DNA from: an uncultured Eubacteriales bacterium
Lineage (GTDB): Bacteria; Bacillota; Clostridia; Oscillospirales; CAG-272
NCBI GenBank assembly: GCA_934402395.1
Contig: CAKRTQ010000005.1
Span: 1-64,000, forward strand
Length of the DNA: 64,000 nucleotides
Direction of reading: 5' to 3'
A program made the translations under genes and the position numbers. The notes under the pieces are model-generated. The model saw only the letters and a list, made by a program, of their open reading frames with translations, had not been told where the DNA came from and did no database searches. Numbering within the stretch: the first letter of the stretch is position 1; each line of letters opens with the position of its first letter. Positions 24,256-31,843 of this stretch are shown in pieces.

Positions 24256-24285
24256 TTTACAAGCGGCGCGGACATATGGTATAAT
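24256..24285 (+). promoter_or_regulatory. Promoter of the first solute-binding lipoprotein gene
   Basis: TTTACA (24256-24261), 18 bases, TATAAT (24280-24285). It is divergent from the ABC exporter promoter about 65 bases away. Confidence 0.65.
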
Positions 24286-24343
24286 GTTAATATGTAGGGC
24301 GTTTAGCCCGACAGCAATTCTGCAAGAAGGAAAGGTTAATGTC

Positions 24344-25816
24344 ATGAAAACATTTGCACGTGCCATATCGGTGCTTACAGCCGTTATGATGATCGCCGCC
24401 GCTCTTGTCTCATGCGCGAAGAATATTCCGGGCGGGGACGGCGATACCACCCCGGGAATCGCGCAGACCACCGCACCCGCTCCCGAGGACACCGGTGAGA
24501 AGCTTTCGCTGCCGGATGATCTCACGCTCGGCGGCGAGACCATGGGAGTTCTTTACTGGTCGGACGTTGAAAATCCCGAATTTTTTGTCGAAGAAAGCGA
24601 CAATATCGGCGACAAGGTCCTTGACGCTATAAACAACCGCAACAAGATGCTTGAAAAGCGTATGGATGTCAAGCTTGACTTCATCCCGCGCGAGGGCAGA
24701 AACTCCAAGCTCAAAGATTTTGTGACCTACATAGACGCGAGCTACGGCGCGGGGGATCACGCATTCGATATCATTGCCGGCTACAGCCAGACCGTGGCAA
24801 ACGCCGCATACAACAACTATTGCTATAACCTTGCGACCACCGAGCACCTTGACCTCGAAAAGCCGTGGTGGCCCTCGCTGCTCACCGAAGAAGCCACGAT
24901 AAACGGCAGGCTGTTTTTCGTGTCGGGCGATATTTCCACGAATATGCTTTACATGATGTACACGGTGTTTTTCAACAAGGAAATGCTTGAAACAAGGACC
25001 GAATTAAAGTCTCCGTACAATATGATAGCGGCAAACGAATGGACCGTTGACAATATGCTTGCCATGTGCAGCGATTTTTACAGCGACCTTGATGCCGACA
25101 GCAAAAAATCCGATAACGACCGTTACGGCATGGTGCTGCCGAAGCTCTCGCTTGACGCATTTTTCTACGGCTCGGGGCTTCGCACCACCGACCGCGGTGC
25201 CGACGGACTCATAAAGGTCTCCGACACATACTTCAGCGAAAAGGCGGGCAGCCTGCTTGAAAAGCTGAGCCGTGTTTTCTATGATTCCGACGACGGTTAC
25301 TGGAAGGGCAAGTCCGAGATATTCTCCGGCGGCAGAGCGGCGTTTTACTGCGACCGTGCGGTGAATGCGATAAAGTATCTCGGAGATGTTGATTTTGAAT
25401 ACGGTGTCGCTCCCGCGCCGAAGTGGAGCGCCGATCAGGATGCGTATTACACCTGCGCCGGCAACCCCTTTACCCTTTATGCTATAATGGGGAACTCACA
25501 GCGTGCCGATCTTGCGTCGGCTGTGCTTGAATGCTGGGCGTATCAGGCATACAATTACACCACTCCCGCGATATTTGAGGTAACGATGAAGATCCGCTTC
25601 GCCAAGGACAGCGAGACCGCCCGTATGTACGATATGATACGCGATGGCGTGACCTTTGACCTCGGCAGGATCTACGGCATCACGCTTGAGGATATGACCC
25701 AGACGCTTTACCGCAATGCAATGGACGACCGTTCCGACTGGATACGCATGAAGGTGGTAAAAACCAAGCTGCTCAACCGGCTGCTTGAGGGCGTAAACGC
25801 CGCATATACAAAATGA
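24344..25816 (+). CDS. Extracellular solute-binding lipoprotein (carbohydrate ABC-type), copy 1
   Basis: A 490-residue lipoprotein. The signal peptide ends in the lipobox LVSC (Cys near residue 24), then a Thr/Pro/Gly-rich linker. The mature domain starts GGETMGVLYWSDVENPEFF and contains FDIIAGYSQTVANAAYNNYCY, DLEKPWWPSLLTEEATINGRLFFVSGDIS, VFFNKEMLE, NEWTVDNMLAMC, GRAAFYCDRAVNAIKYL and YTCAGNPFTLYAI, the layout of family 1 extracellular sugar-binding proteins. About 70 % of residues look the same in the tandem paralogue at 26126. No permease or ATPase genes adjoin, so it either serves a transporter encoded elsewhere or acts as a sensor. ATG 24344 is preceded by AAGGAAAGG. A GC-rich hairpin follows at 25849. 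Confidence 0.88.
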   Translation: MKTFARAISVLTAVMMIAAALVSCAKNIPGGDGDTTPGIAQTTAPAPEDTGEKLSLPDDLTLGGETMGVLYWSDVENPEFFVEESDNIGDKVLDAINNRNKMLEKRMDVKLDFIPREGRNSKLKDFVTYIDASYGAGDHAFDIIAGYSQTVANAAYNNYCYNLATTEHLDLEKPWWPSLLTEEATINGRLFFVSGDISTNMLYMMYTVFFNKEMLETRTELKSPYNMIAANEWTVDNMLAMCSDFYSDLDADSKKSDNDRYGMVLPKLSLDAFFYGSGLRTTDRGADGLIKVSDTYFSEKAGSLLEKLSRVFYDSDDGYWKGKSEIFSGGRAAFYCDRAVNAIKYLGDVDFEYGVAPAPKWSADQDAYYTCAGNPFTLYAIMGNSQRADLASAVLECWAYQAYNYTTPAIFEVTMKIRFAKDSETARMYDMIRDGVTFDLGRIYGITLEDMTQTLYRNAMDDRSDWIRMKVVKTKLLNRLLEGVNAAYTK

Positions 25817-25848
25817 CAGGTCCGGCCTGACCGGATATAACAATGTAT

Positions 25849-25876
25849 GGGCTGCCGCGCATAAGCGCGGCAGCCC
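25849..25876 (+). terminator. Hairpin terminator between the two solute-binding protein genes
   Basis: GGGCTGCCGCGC ataa GCGCGGCAGCCC followed by GATCGTTTT. Nearly the same sequence occurs at 53804-53831. Confidence 0.75.
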
Positions 25877-25952
25877 GATCGTTTTCCCCTGCCACGATTG
25901 TGATATTGTTTATATTTAATGTGATAAGGTTTCGCACCTTTGCCGTCCCGGT

Positions 25953-25961
25953 TGTTATAAT
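25953..25961 (+). promoter_or_regulatory. Extended -10 promoter for the second solute-binding lipoprotein gene
   Basis: TGTTATAAT is an extended -10 box (TGnTATAAT) with no good -35. It implies a leader of about 160 bases before ATG 26126. The leader has a local stem (GTCGGGacgtgatctcccccgCCCGAC) but matches no riboswitch I know. Confidence 0.5.
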
Positions 25962-26125
25962 AAATACAAGGTAAAGAGCTGTTTTCGGTTCTTTATGTCG
26001 GGACGTGATCTCCCCCGCCCGACTGTTTCCGGCTGCGGAGCCTTTCTTTCTTCAGGTCGTCGCAATAAATCGATGATTCCTTCCGCAGTCCGGAGATCCC
26101 AAAAAATACAGGAAGGTAATGATCC

Positions 26126-27595
26126 ATGAAAAACCTGAAAAAGATCACGGTCGTACTGCTTGCAGCCGCCATGCTCGCCGCATCGCTGGCTGCCTGCGCG
26201 AAGGATGGCAATGATGATGTCACAACTCCTGTCGGCTCCGAAAGCACCGCCGCAGTAACCGTGCCCGACACTGCCGAGCGTCTTTCGCTCCCGGAGGATC
26301 TCGATCTCGGCGGCGCGACAATGGGCGTTCTTTACTGGTCGGATGTTGAAAACCCCGAATTCTTTGCCGAAGAGGGAAGCGATAACACCGATAAGACGCT
26401 CGATGCCATCAAACGCCGCAACGCGGCTCTTGAAGATAGAATGAAGGTCAGGCTTGACTTCATTCCTCAGGCGGGCAACCAGGGCAAGCTGAAGGATTTT
26501 GTTTCATACATAGACGCAAGCTACCGGTCAGGCGATCACGCATTCGATATCATAGCGGGCTACAGCCAGACCGTGGCAAACGCAGCCTACAACAACTACT
26601 GCTACGACCTTGCGCACGCGGAGTATCTTGATCTTGAAAAACCGTGGTGGCCCTCGCTGCTTACAAAGGAAGCGACCGTAAACGACAGACTTTACTTTGT
26701 ATCCGGCGATATCTCCACAAACCTGCTTTATATGATGTATACGGTCTTTTTCAACAAGGAGATGCTGGCGACGCACCCCGATCTTAAGTCTCCTTATGAT
26801 CTTGTGAATTCCAACGAGTGGACCGTTGACAAAATGCTTGAGATGTGCAGCGGTTTCTACAGCGACCGCGATTCAAGCGGCGGCAAGTCGGACGGCGACA
26901 CCTTCGGACTCATACTGCCCCGCCTCGGTCTTGACACCTTCTTCTACGGTGCCGGTCTGCGCACGACCGACAAGAATGCCGACGGAACTCTTGTGGTTTC
27001 CGACACCTATTTCAGCGAAAAGGCGCAGACTCTGCTTGAAAAGCTTGAAAAACTCTGCTACGATTCCGATGACGGTTACTGGAAGGGCAAGCCTGAGGTG
27101 TTTGCGGCGGGAAGCGCGGCGTTCTATTGCGACCGTGCGGTCAGAGCAATAAAGACTCTCGGCGATGTTGACTTCGAGTACGGCGTCGCTCCCGCGCCGA
27201 AGTGGGATCCCGAGCAGGAGGCATACTACACCTGCGCCGGCAACCCCTTTACCCTTTACGCAATAATGGAGAATTCTCAGCGCGCCGACCTTGCGGCGGC
27301 AGTGCTTGAGTGCTGGGCGTATGAAGCATACGAGATCACCACACCGGCTGTCTTTGAGATAACCATGAAGATACGCTTTGCCAAGGACAGCGAGACAGCC
27401 CGTATGTACGACATGATACGTGATGGCGTAACGTTTGACCTCGGCAGGATCTACGGTCTTACCATGAACAACCTCACGCAGTCCATTTACCGCAACGCAA
27501 TGGAAAACCGCACGGCGTGGACCTCGCGCAAGGCAGTGTATTCCTCGCAGATAGAATCCTTCCTTGTCGGTATCAACGACGCATATAAAAAATAA
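26126..27595 (+). CDS. Extracellular solute-binding lipoprotein (carbohydrate ABC-type), copy 2
   Basis: A 489-residue tandem paralogue of the gene at 24344. The signal peptide MKNLKKITVVLLAAAMLAAS ends at lipobox LAAC. The same blocks recur: GVLYWSDVENPEFF, FDIIAGYSQTVANAAYNNYCY, DLEKPWWPSLLTKEAT, GSAAFYCDRAVRAIKTL, YTCAGNPFTLYAI and RMYDMIRDGVTFDLGRIYG. Differences cluster in the linker after the lipid anchor and in the extreme C-terminus (KAVYSSQIESFLVGINDAYKK against KVVKTKLLNRLLEGVNAAYTK). The GGAAGG before ATG 26126 is a good RBS. A hairpin and a separate -10 box between the copies suggest independent transcription. Uptake of an oligosaccharide is likely, the ligand unknown. Confidence 0.88.
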   Translation: MKNLKKITVVLLAAAMLAASLAACAKDGNDDVTTPVGSESTAAVTVPDTAERLSLPEDLDLGGATMGVLYWSDVENPEFFAEEGSDNTDKTLDAIKRRNAALEDRMKVRLDFIPQAGNQGKLKDFVSYIDASYRSGDHAFDIIAGYSQTVANAAYNNYCYDLAHAEYLDLEKPWWPSLLTKEATVNDRLYFVSGDISTNLLYMMYTVFFNKEMLATHPDLKSPYDLVNSNEWTVDKMLEMCSGFYSDRDSSGGKSDGDTFGLILPRLGLDTFFYGAGLRTTDKNADGTLVVSDTYFSEKAQTLLEKLEKLCYDSDDGYWKGKPEVFAAGSAAFYCDRAVRAIKTLGDVDFEYGVAPAPKWDPEQEAYYTCAGNPFTLYAIMENSQRADLAAAVLECWAYEAYEITTPAVFEITMKIRFAKDSETARMYDMIRDGVTFDLGRIYGLTMNNLTQSIYRNAMENRTAWTSRKAVYSSQIESFLVGINDAYKK

Positions 27596-27603
27596 AACAG
27601 CCT

Positions 27604-28566
27604 TCATATACACCGCCCCGCGACAGCAAGTATCGCCGGGGCGGTCTTTTTTGCCGCATCGCGGCAGTAGTCTGTAAATGCATCCGCAGTGTCGCCGGGA
27701 AAGACCGGTACGCCGTCCGCTACGGCATATGCTGCGCGCATGACCGTGCACACAGCTTTTTCGGTATAGTTTTCGGAGCCTGATGCCGTTACGCGTGCCA
27801 GAAAGACGCGCATAAGGTCTGCGCGGGAGGTCTTTTCGCCCGGCGCCGGTATTTTTATTCCGAATGCGCCGAGTATCAGCCCTTCGACTGCGGCTTCCAT
27901 CACCGAAAATACTGCGTGCCTGCTGTCCGGAGCGTAAAATTCACATGCCGAACGAATAAAAAAACCGTCCGCAGCGGCGCAAAAGCAGCTTTCAAAGCAT
28001 ATTCTGCGCGCGTATTCTTCAATGAATTCAATGCCGCAAAGCCCCGTAACGGCGACTGCCGTTGGGTAGTCGCAGCCGATTTTTCGGTCCTGAGCCGCAA
28101 ATACGGGATCATATATGCGAAAAAAGCCCGGCAGTGCAGCCATGAGTGTGAGGGTATATGTTTCGTTGTCGGTGGCAATGCGGTTCCGCTGCGCTGCGCC
28201 GGTGTAAAAGCAGGCGCGCTGAAGCCTGCGTTCGATGACGCGCCGCCCGCGCCGGCGTGCAGCGTCTATCCCATCGCGCACGAGCAGCTCTGCGGCAGTG
28301 CTGAGATCGCGGCGGCAAAGGCAGGCGCCGACGGTATAGGAAAGCGAACCGTATATCCCACGCACCGCTTCTTCGGGAAGCGACGAGCTTTTTCCCCCGG
28401 TGCGTCGCCTTGCAAGTCCGGCTGTGAGACTGTATGCCTCGGTTGCAAGCCGCGCGGCATCGGCTTCGGATATTATTTTTTCTTCAATGCCGAAGCTGAC
28501 TATCCTATCAAGGCTGTCTGCATCGGCGCCGCTCTCACATGATGATCTTTTCGGCTGTAAATCCAT
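27604..28566 (-). CDS. DUF6179-like protein
   Basis: A 320-residue, largely helical protein of unknown function. It starts with a polar segment (DLQPKRSSCESGADADS) and continues IVSFGIEEKIISEADAARLATEAYSLTAGLARRRTGGKSSSLPEEAVRGIYGSLSYTVG. The glycine- and serine-rich GGKSSSLPEEAVRGIYGSLSYTVG block is what I associate with DUF6179, whose members sit beside DUF6323 genes in Clostridia; that neighbourhood is reproduced here. It has no signal peptide or clear membrane helix and is Cys-rich in the middle (FESCFCAAADGFF). ATG 28566 has GGAG seven bases upstream and lies within the end of the DUF6323 gene (32-base overlap), so the two are coupled. Function unknown. Confidence 0.65.
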   Translation of the reverse strand: MDLQPKRSSCESGADADSLDRIVSFGIEEKIISEADAARLATEAYSLTAGLARRRTGGKSSSLPEEAVRGIYGSLSYTVGACLCRRDLSTAAELLVRDGIDAARRRGRRVIERRLQRACFYTGAAQRNRIATDNETYTLTLMAALPGFFRIYDPVFAAQDRKIGCDYPTAVAVTGLCGIEFIEEYARRICFESCFCAAADGFFIRSACEFYAPDSRHAVFSVMEAAVEGLILGAFGIKIPAPGEKTSRADLMRVFLARVTASGSENYTEKAVCTVMRAAYAVADGVPVFPGDTADAFTDYCRDAAKKTAPAILAVAGRCI

Positions 28567-29113
28567 CGTCTTCTCCTTCATCGTAATCGTCATCCGGCAG
28601 CGTATCGACCGGCTCATCGGTTCCGGCGGTGTATCCCGCGCGCACACGCCGCGCGAGAATGTCAAGCTCCCGCCCCTCAAGCAGCTCGGTCGAGCCGTGC
28701 GCCCGGCTGTCAAAGGCATCGCGCATGATTCCGATAAGCTCAGCATCGCCTATACGGTCGAATGTCGCACTTTTGAGACGGTAAAATATACCCGTCAGCT
28801 CTTCAAGCGTTTCGTACCAACTGTTGCGCGTGACATACGGAGAGGAGGCAAAGCCGCGCGCCAACGGAACGACAGCACTTTCGCCGAATTCCACGCGCCC
28901 CACATCGTGCAGCTCAAAGGTGCGCGTCTCGGCAAGTGCGCGCGCTTCGTCCGGACTTAGCACAAGACCGTATTCCGCCGTTTCGCGGTTCAACGCTATA
29001 AGCCCGGCGGCGGTGCGTGCTTCGCACGCATCGTGAGATGCCGCAAGCTGCAAAAGTCCGCCGTGTGCAATGTCGGGCAGAGCTGAGGGAACGTTCGATG
29101 CTTCTTTTTTCAT
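28535..29113 (-). CDS. DUF6323-like protein
   Basis: A 192-residue cytoplasmic protein. The core reads GLVLSPDEARALAETRTFELHDVGRVEFGESAVVPLARGFASSPYVTRNSWYETLEELTGIFYRLKSATFDRIGDAELIGIMRDAFDSRAHGSTELLEGRELDILARR when joined in order, with the blocks RVEFGES, SSPYV and FYRLKS typical of DUF6323. A very acidic tail follows (DTLPDDDYDEGEDDG). Members of this family pair with DUF6179, as here. No catalytic motif is obvious. ATG 29113 is preceded by GGAG. Function unknown; linked to the following gene by overlap. Confidence 0.7.
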   Translation of the reverse strand: MKKEASNVPSALPDIAHGGLLQLAASHDACEARTAAGLIALNRETAEYGLVLSPDEARALAETRTFELHDVGRVEFGESAVVPLARGFASSPYVTRNSWYETLEELTGIFYRLKSATFDRIGDAELIGIMRDAFDSRAHGSTELLEGRELDILARRVRAGYTAGTDEPVDTLPDDDYDEGEDDGFTAEKIIM

Positions 29114-29168
29114 TCCGATCTCCGAATTTTAACAAAATGTAAATTGTAATGTTTTTCGTCTTACCCTC

Positions 29169-29197
29169 TTGACAAATCGCTTGATTTGTGCTACAAT
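29169..29197 (+). promoter_or_regulatory. Consensus promoter of a short transcript
   Basis: TTGACA (29169-29174), 17 bases, TACAAT (29192-29197). The nearest coding start is 340 bases away, and a hairpin with seven T residues begins about 30 bases downstream. Confidence 0.75.
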
Positions 29198-29203
29198 TAT
29201 ATT

Positions 29204-29270
29204 GTTAAATGGAATATTATACGCAAAACGCTGTCCGAGGATATACGATCCTATTTTACAGCGTTTTTTT
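29204..29270 (+). ncRNA. Putative small RNA ending in a terminator hairpin
   Basis: From the predicted start to the T-run is about 65 bases. The hairpin is AAAACGCTGT / ACAGCGTTTT (29225-29270) and its loop has a second stem GGAT atacg ATCC. No open reading frame of note and no Rfam family I recognise. It could equally be a leader attenuator for the lipoprotein gene at 29535. Confidence 0.45.
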
Positions 29271-29399
29271 GTATACCGCGTGAGCGTGGTGTAAACATTT
29301 CATGATGTCGCGGAGAAAGCTCCGAAGCCTGCCGACCGGCGTAATACAGGTCGTACCAGGATTTATCGGGAGCCCGGACGGTCGTTATGCCCGCTTTTT
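29271..29399 (+). other. Structured gene-free stretch
   Basis: Stems visible: TATACCGCG tgag CGTGGTGTA (29271-29293), CGGAG aaag CTCCG, and a long-range GGCGTAAT / GTTATGCC that would close an arm with CGGGAGCCCG inside. It may be part of a longer leader RNA or a separate RNA. I could not match it to 6S RNA, SRP RNA, tmRNA, RNase P or the common riboswitches. Confidence 0.35.
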
Positions 29400-29437
29400 C
29401 TTAAGATTTCTTGGAGTTTTCTTAAGGTTTCATTAAG
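29400..29437 (+). promoter_or_regulatory. TTAAG direct repeats, probable OmpR-type response-regulator site
   Basis: CTTAAG at 29400 and 29421 and ATTAAG at 29432. The last two are 11 bases apart and the first is 21 bases away, so all lie on one face of the helix just before the -35 box. Similar 11-base repeats occur at 59918-59934. Confidence 0.5.
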
Positions 29438-29441
29438 GTCG

Positions 29442-29470
29442 TTGCCTTATTATCTTCTTCATGATATAAT
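29442..29470 (+). promoter_or_regulatory. Promoter of the LRR-like lipoprotein gene
   Basis: TTGCCT (29442-29447), 17 bases, TATAAT (29465-29470), about 65 bases before ATG 29535. Confidence 0.75.
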
Positions 29471-29534
29471 AAAAGCGCAAGGTGAGACAGAGTGCCGCCT
29501 TGCAGTGATAAAACATCGGAAATGGAGATGCGTC

Positions 29535-31073
29535 ATGAAAAAGTTCACTTTTTTGCTTGCCGCGGCAGCGGCTGCCGTTATTATGCTAACTGCCTGCACT
29601 GCCCCGGTGCCGCCGGTCGGGTCTGTAATGACCGTGACCGACAACGGGTTTTCGGGTGATGACGAGGCGTGGTATTATCATGTGCGCGGCGTGGAGGTGA
29701 TCCCGTCCGGTGTGTCTCCGCGCAGCTGCTACCCATCGGGGCGGGATGGCGCGTATTCTTTTGTTTATGACAGTATATACAGGCTCAAGATCGATCTTGA
29801 GGCACTTATTGCACGCGGATCTGACGACGGCACGTACCGTGAGTATCTTGAACGCGCGAATGCGGTCGTGGGAGCTCATCTTCCCACACGCCTTATCCCC
29901 GCATCGGATAAAACACGCGCGGCGGGTCCCGACACATCGTGGGCGGAGGCATTTGTTGAATATTCCGACCTTTATCCCGATGACGCGCTCGGCAACGACG
30001 AGCTTATGAGTCTTTTCCGTTTTGAGTGCACCCGAATGGCAAGAGAAGGTATGGAACTGATGCTCAAGGGACACGAGAGTCTGCGCGGCGCGGTGATAAC
30101 GCCGGCACCCGCGGTCGCGGGCATCCGTTACGATCCCGCTCTGCAGCGCAATGTGATCGATGCGGATATTCCGGACGGGGCGTATGTCAGGGCGACTGTG
30201 GGTAAAAAGCCCGCAACGGGCTGCTCCGGCGACTATTACGTTTTTGCGCCGGGAGAGCCGATAGCTCTCAGGGTCGATATAGCCGAGGTCACGCTTGCCG
30301 TTGTCGGCAAAGAAGGCATTGTCGGCGACAGCGTGTTTTGCAGCACGGCGGAAAGCGATCATGCGCGCCGTTTGTCGGAAGAGACAGTCACGCTTGAATC
30401 GCGTCTGCTTGACCTCGGCGTCCGGATGCTTCTCGACAAATCGGCGGACGATGCTCTGACATATCGGGATCTTTGCATGGTCGATACGATATGGCTCTCC
30501 GGCGATATGCTGACCCTTTGGGGCTCAGACCGCAGCCTGAGCGTGTCAGCCGATACCGATTTTACGGTCGATGACCTTGATAAATTCGCCTGTCTCAAGG
30601 CGGTATCGCTGACGAATCACCCGATACGCAAGCTTGAGGGCAACTGGATAAAGTATACCGACAGGATAGGGCTGACCGCCTGCTGGATAGGGGATATTTC
30701 GGCGTTTCGCGGTTCGCACGTGAAGAGTCTGACTCTTGTCGGCAACCGTATAACCGACGGCACGGTGCTTGAAAGCTGCCTGTCGCTCAACGGATTGTAT
30801 CTCGGACGGAATCCGCTCGTCCGGCTGCGTCTGCCGCAGCGGTATATAGAGACGCTGATGCTCGACGGGACCGGGCTTGAAAGTGCGGACTTTCTTGACG
30901 CCGTATCGGGCTGCGGCACGCTTGACATAGGCGGCACAAAGATCACCGACTGCACGCCTGTGTACCGGCTGTGCGCAGGCATATCGTCAATGACTCTGCC
31001 GGACCGCGCGAGCGCGGAGCGGGTGATCGGGCTCTACCCCGAAATGCGCGGAAGGGTAAAGCCGACGCGCTGA
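29535..31073 (+). CDS. Lipoprotein with leucine-rich-repeat-like C-terminal domain
   Basis: A 512-residue lipoprotein: MKKFTFLLAAAAAAVIM with lipobox LTAC (Cys near residue 22). The N-terminal 170 residues (YYHVRGVEVIPSGVSPRSCYPSG and so on) and a middle beta-rich part are not recognised. From about residue 330 the text has short leucine repeats as in LRR or internalin-like solenoids: DKFACLKAVSLTNHPIRKLEGN, HVKSLTLVGNRITDGTVLESCLSLNGLYLGRNPLVRLRLP, ETLMLDGTGLESADFLDAVSGCGTLDIGGTKITDCTPVY in sequence. A protein-binding role at the surface is inferred. GGAG lies eight bases before ATG 29535. The gene is alone between its promoter and hairpin 31087, and TTAAG repeats suggest two-component control. 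Confidence 0.75.
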   Translation: MKKFTFLLAAAAAAVIMLTACTAPVPPVGSVMTVTDNGFSGDDEAWYYHVRGVEVIPSGVSPRSCYPSGRDGAYSFVYDSIYRLKIDLEALIARGSDDGTYREYLERANAVVGAHLPTRLIPASDKTRAAGPDTSWAEAFVEYSDLYPDDALGNDELMSLFRFECTRMAREGMELMLKGHESLRGAVITPAPAVAGIRYDPALQRNVIDADIPDGAYVRATVGKKPATGCSGDYYVFAPGEPIALRVDIAEVTLAVVGKEGIVGDSVFCSTAESDHARRLSEETVTLESRLLDLGVRMLLDKSADDALTYRDLCMVDTIWLSGDMLTLWGSDRSLSVSADTDFTVDDLDKFACLKAVSLTNHPIRKLEGNWIKYTDRIGLTACWIGDISAFRGSHVKSLTLVGNRITDGTVLESCLSLNGLYLGRNPLVRLRLPQRYIETLMLDGTGLESADFLDAVSGCGTLDIGGTKITDCTPVYRLCAGISSMTLPDRASAERVIGLYPEMRGRVKPTR

Positions 31074-31086
31074 CGCAATATAATTA

Positions 31087-31122
31087 GGACCGTTAAAAAC
31101 TCAAATGAGTTTTTAACGGTCC
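31087..31122. terminator. Palindromic terminator after the LRR-like lipoprotein gene
   Basis: GGACCGTTAAAAACTCA, TGAGTTTTTAACGGTCC: the same core as the other family members with a new, compensated outer arm. Confidence 0.82.
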
Positions 31123-31130
31123 GTCGACTT

Positions 31131-31215
31131 GTTCTCGGCGGCTGAACGCCGCCGTTTTGCCGCTGGAAAGCTGAAAAACAACGATGTCGGTGGGGGCAAA
31201 AACGACCAAGATCGC
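31131..31215 (+). repeat. Nested-stem (three-way junction) repeat, copy J2
   Basis: CTCGGCGG ctgaa CGCCGCCG hairpin, then GTTTTGCC ... GGCAAAAAC with a loop of about 30 bases. The outer stem is only CTTG/CAAG, weaker than in J1 and J3. It lies between two terminators. Confidence 0.65.
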
Positions 31216-31218
31216 ATC

Positions 31219-31286
31219 AAAAATGTCGGTCAGAATCCCGACATTTTTGATGGGCTGTTGAAAACATTGAGTTTTTCAACAGCCCA
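31219..31286. terminator. Double hairpin between convergent genes
   Basis: First stem AAAAATGTCGG / CCGACATTTTT (31219-31248), then TGGGCTGTTGAAAAC / GTTTTTCAACAGCCCA (31251-31286). The second belongs to the AAAAAC-core family. It ends six bases from the ppa stop, so it should terminate the der-obg-ppa operon on the minus strand. Confidence 0.8.
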
Positions 31287-31291
31287 TCTGT

Positions 31292-31828
31292 TTATTTGTT
31301 TTCCGGGAATTCCAGTTTGTAGCCTTCGATCGCTTCGGCGATTATTTTTTTTGCCTCTTCGGTGCAATACAGCTCCTTTACGGCGGTCTGCTTGTTTTCA
31401 AGCTGCTTGTAGACCGAGAAGAAGTGCATTATTTCGTCAAAAATATGTGTGGGAAGGTCGTCAATGGAGGTTATCGTGTTGTAGTTCGGGTCGGAGAAGG
31501 GAACGGCGATTATTTTGTCGTCAAGTCTGCCGCCGTCTATCATCCGCATGACTCCTATCGGGTAGACCTGCACGAGCGTCATGGGATAAATGGGTTCGTT
31601 GCCGATGACGAGCACGTCGAGCGGGTCGCCGTCGTCGGCATAGGTGCGCGGGATAAAGCCGTAGTTCGCGGGGTAGTGAGTCGAGGTGTAAAGAACGCGG
31701 TCAAGACGAAGAATGCCTGTGCGCTTGTCAAGCTCATATTTGCATTTTCCGCCGAGAGGGATCTCAATAAGTGCCGAAAAATTGTCGGGACTTATCATTG
31801 CGGGGTCAATGTCGTGCCAGATGTTCAT
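31292..31828 (-). CDS. ppa: Inorganic pyrophosphatase, family I
   Basis: A 178-residue soluble enzyme that hydrolyses pyrophosphate to phosphate. Family signature YADDGDPLDVLVIG (metal-binding Asp residues) near residue 65, substrate-binding Lys and Arg in KCKYELDKRTGILRLDRVLYTSTHYPANYGFIP, and VRM-type block GVMRMIDGGRLDDKIIAVP near residue 95. The length is typical for the Gram-negative-like family I enzyme; many Firmicutes use the unrelated family II instead. It is the last gene of the 36800-31292 run, 15 bases after obgE, and a double terminator follows. Confidence 0.96.
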   Translation of the reverse strand: MNIWHDIDPAMISPDNFSALIEIPLGGKCKYELDKRTGILRLDRVLYTSTHYPANYGFIPRTYADDGDPLDVLVIGNEPIYPMTLVQVYPIGVMRMIDGGRLDDKIIAVPFSDPNYNTITSIDDLPTHIFDEIMHFFSVYKQLENKQTAVKELYCTEEAKKIIAEAIEGYKLEFPENK

Positions 31829-31843
31829 GGGTACCTCCGTTTT

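Noticed and set aside
29271..29400. 6S RNA, SRP RNA or a known riboswitch
   Set aside because: None of the conserved signature sequences of these classes could be located; only generic stems were seen.
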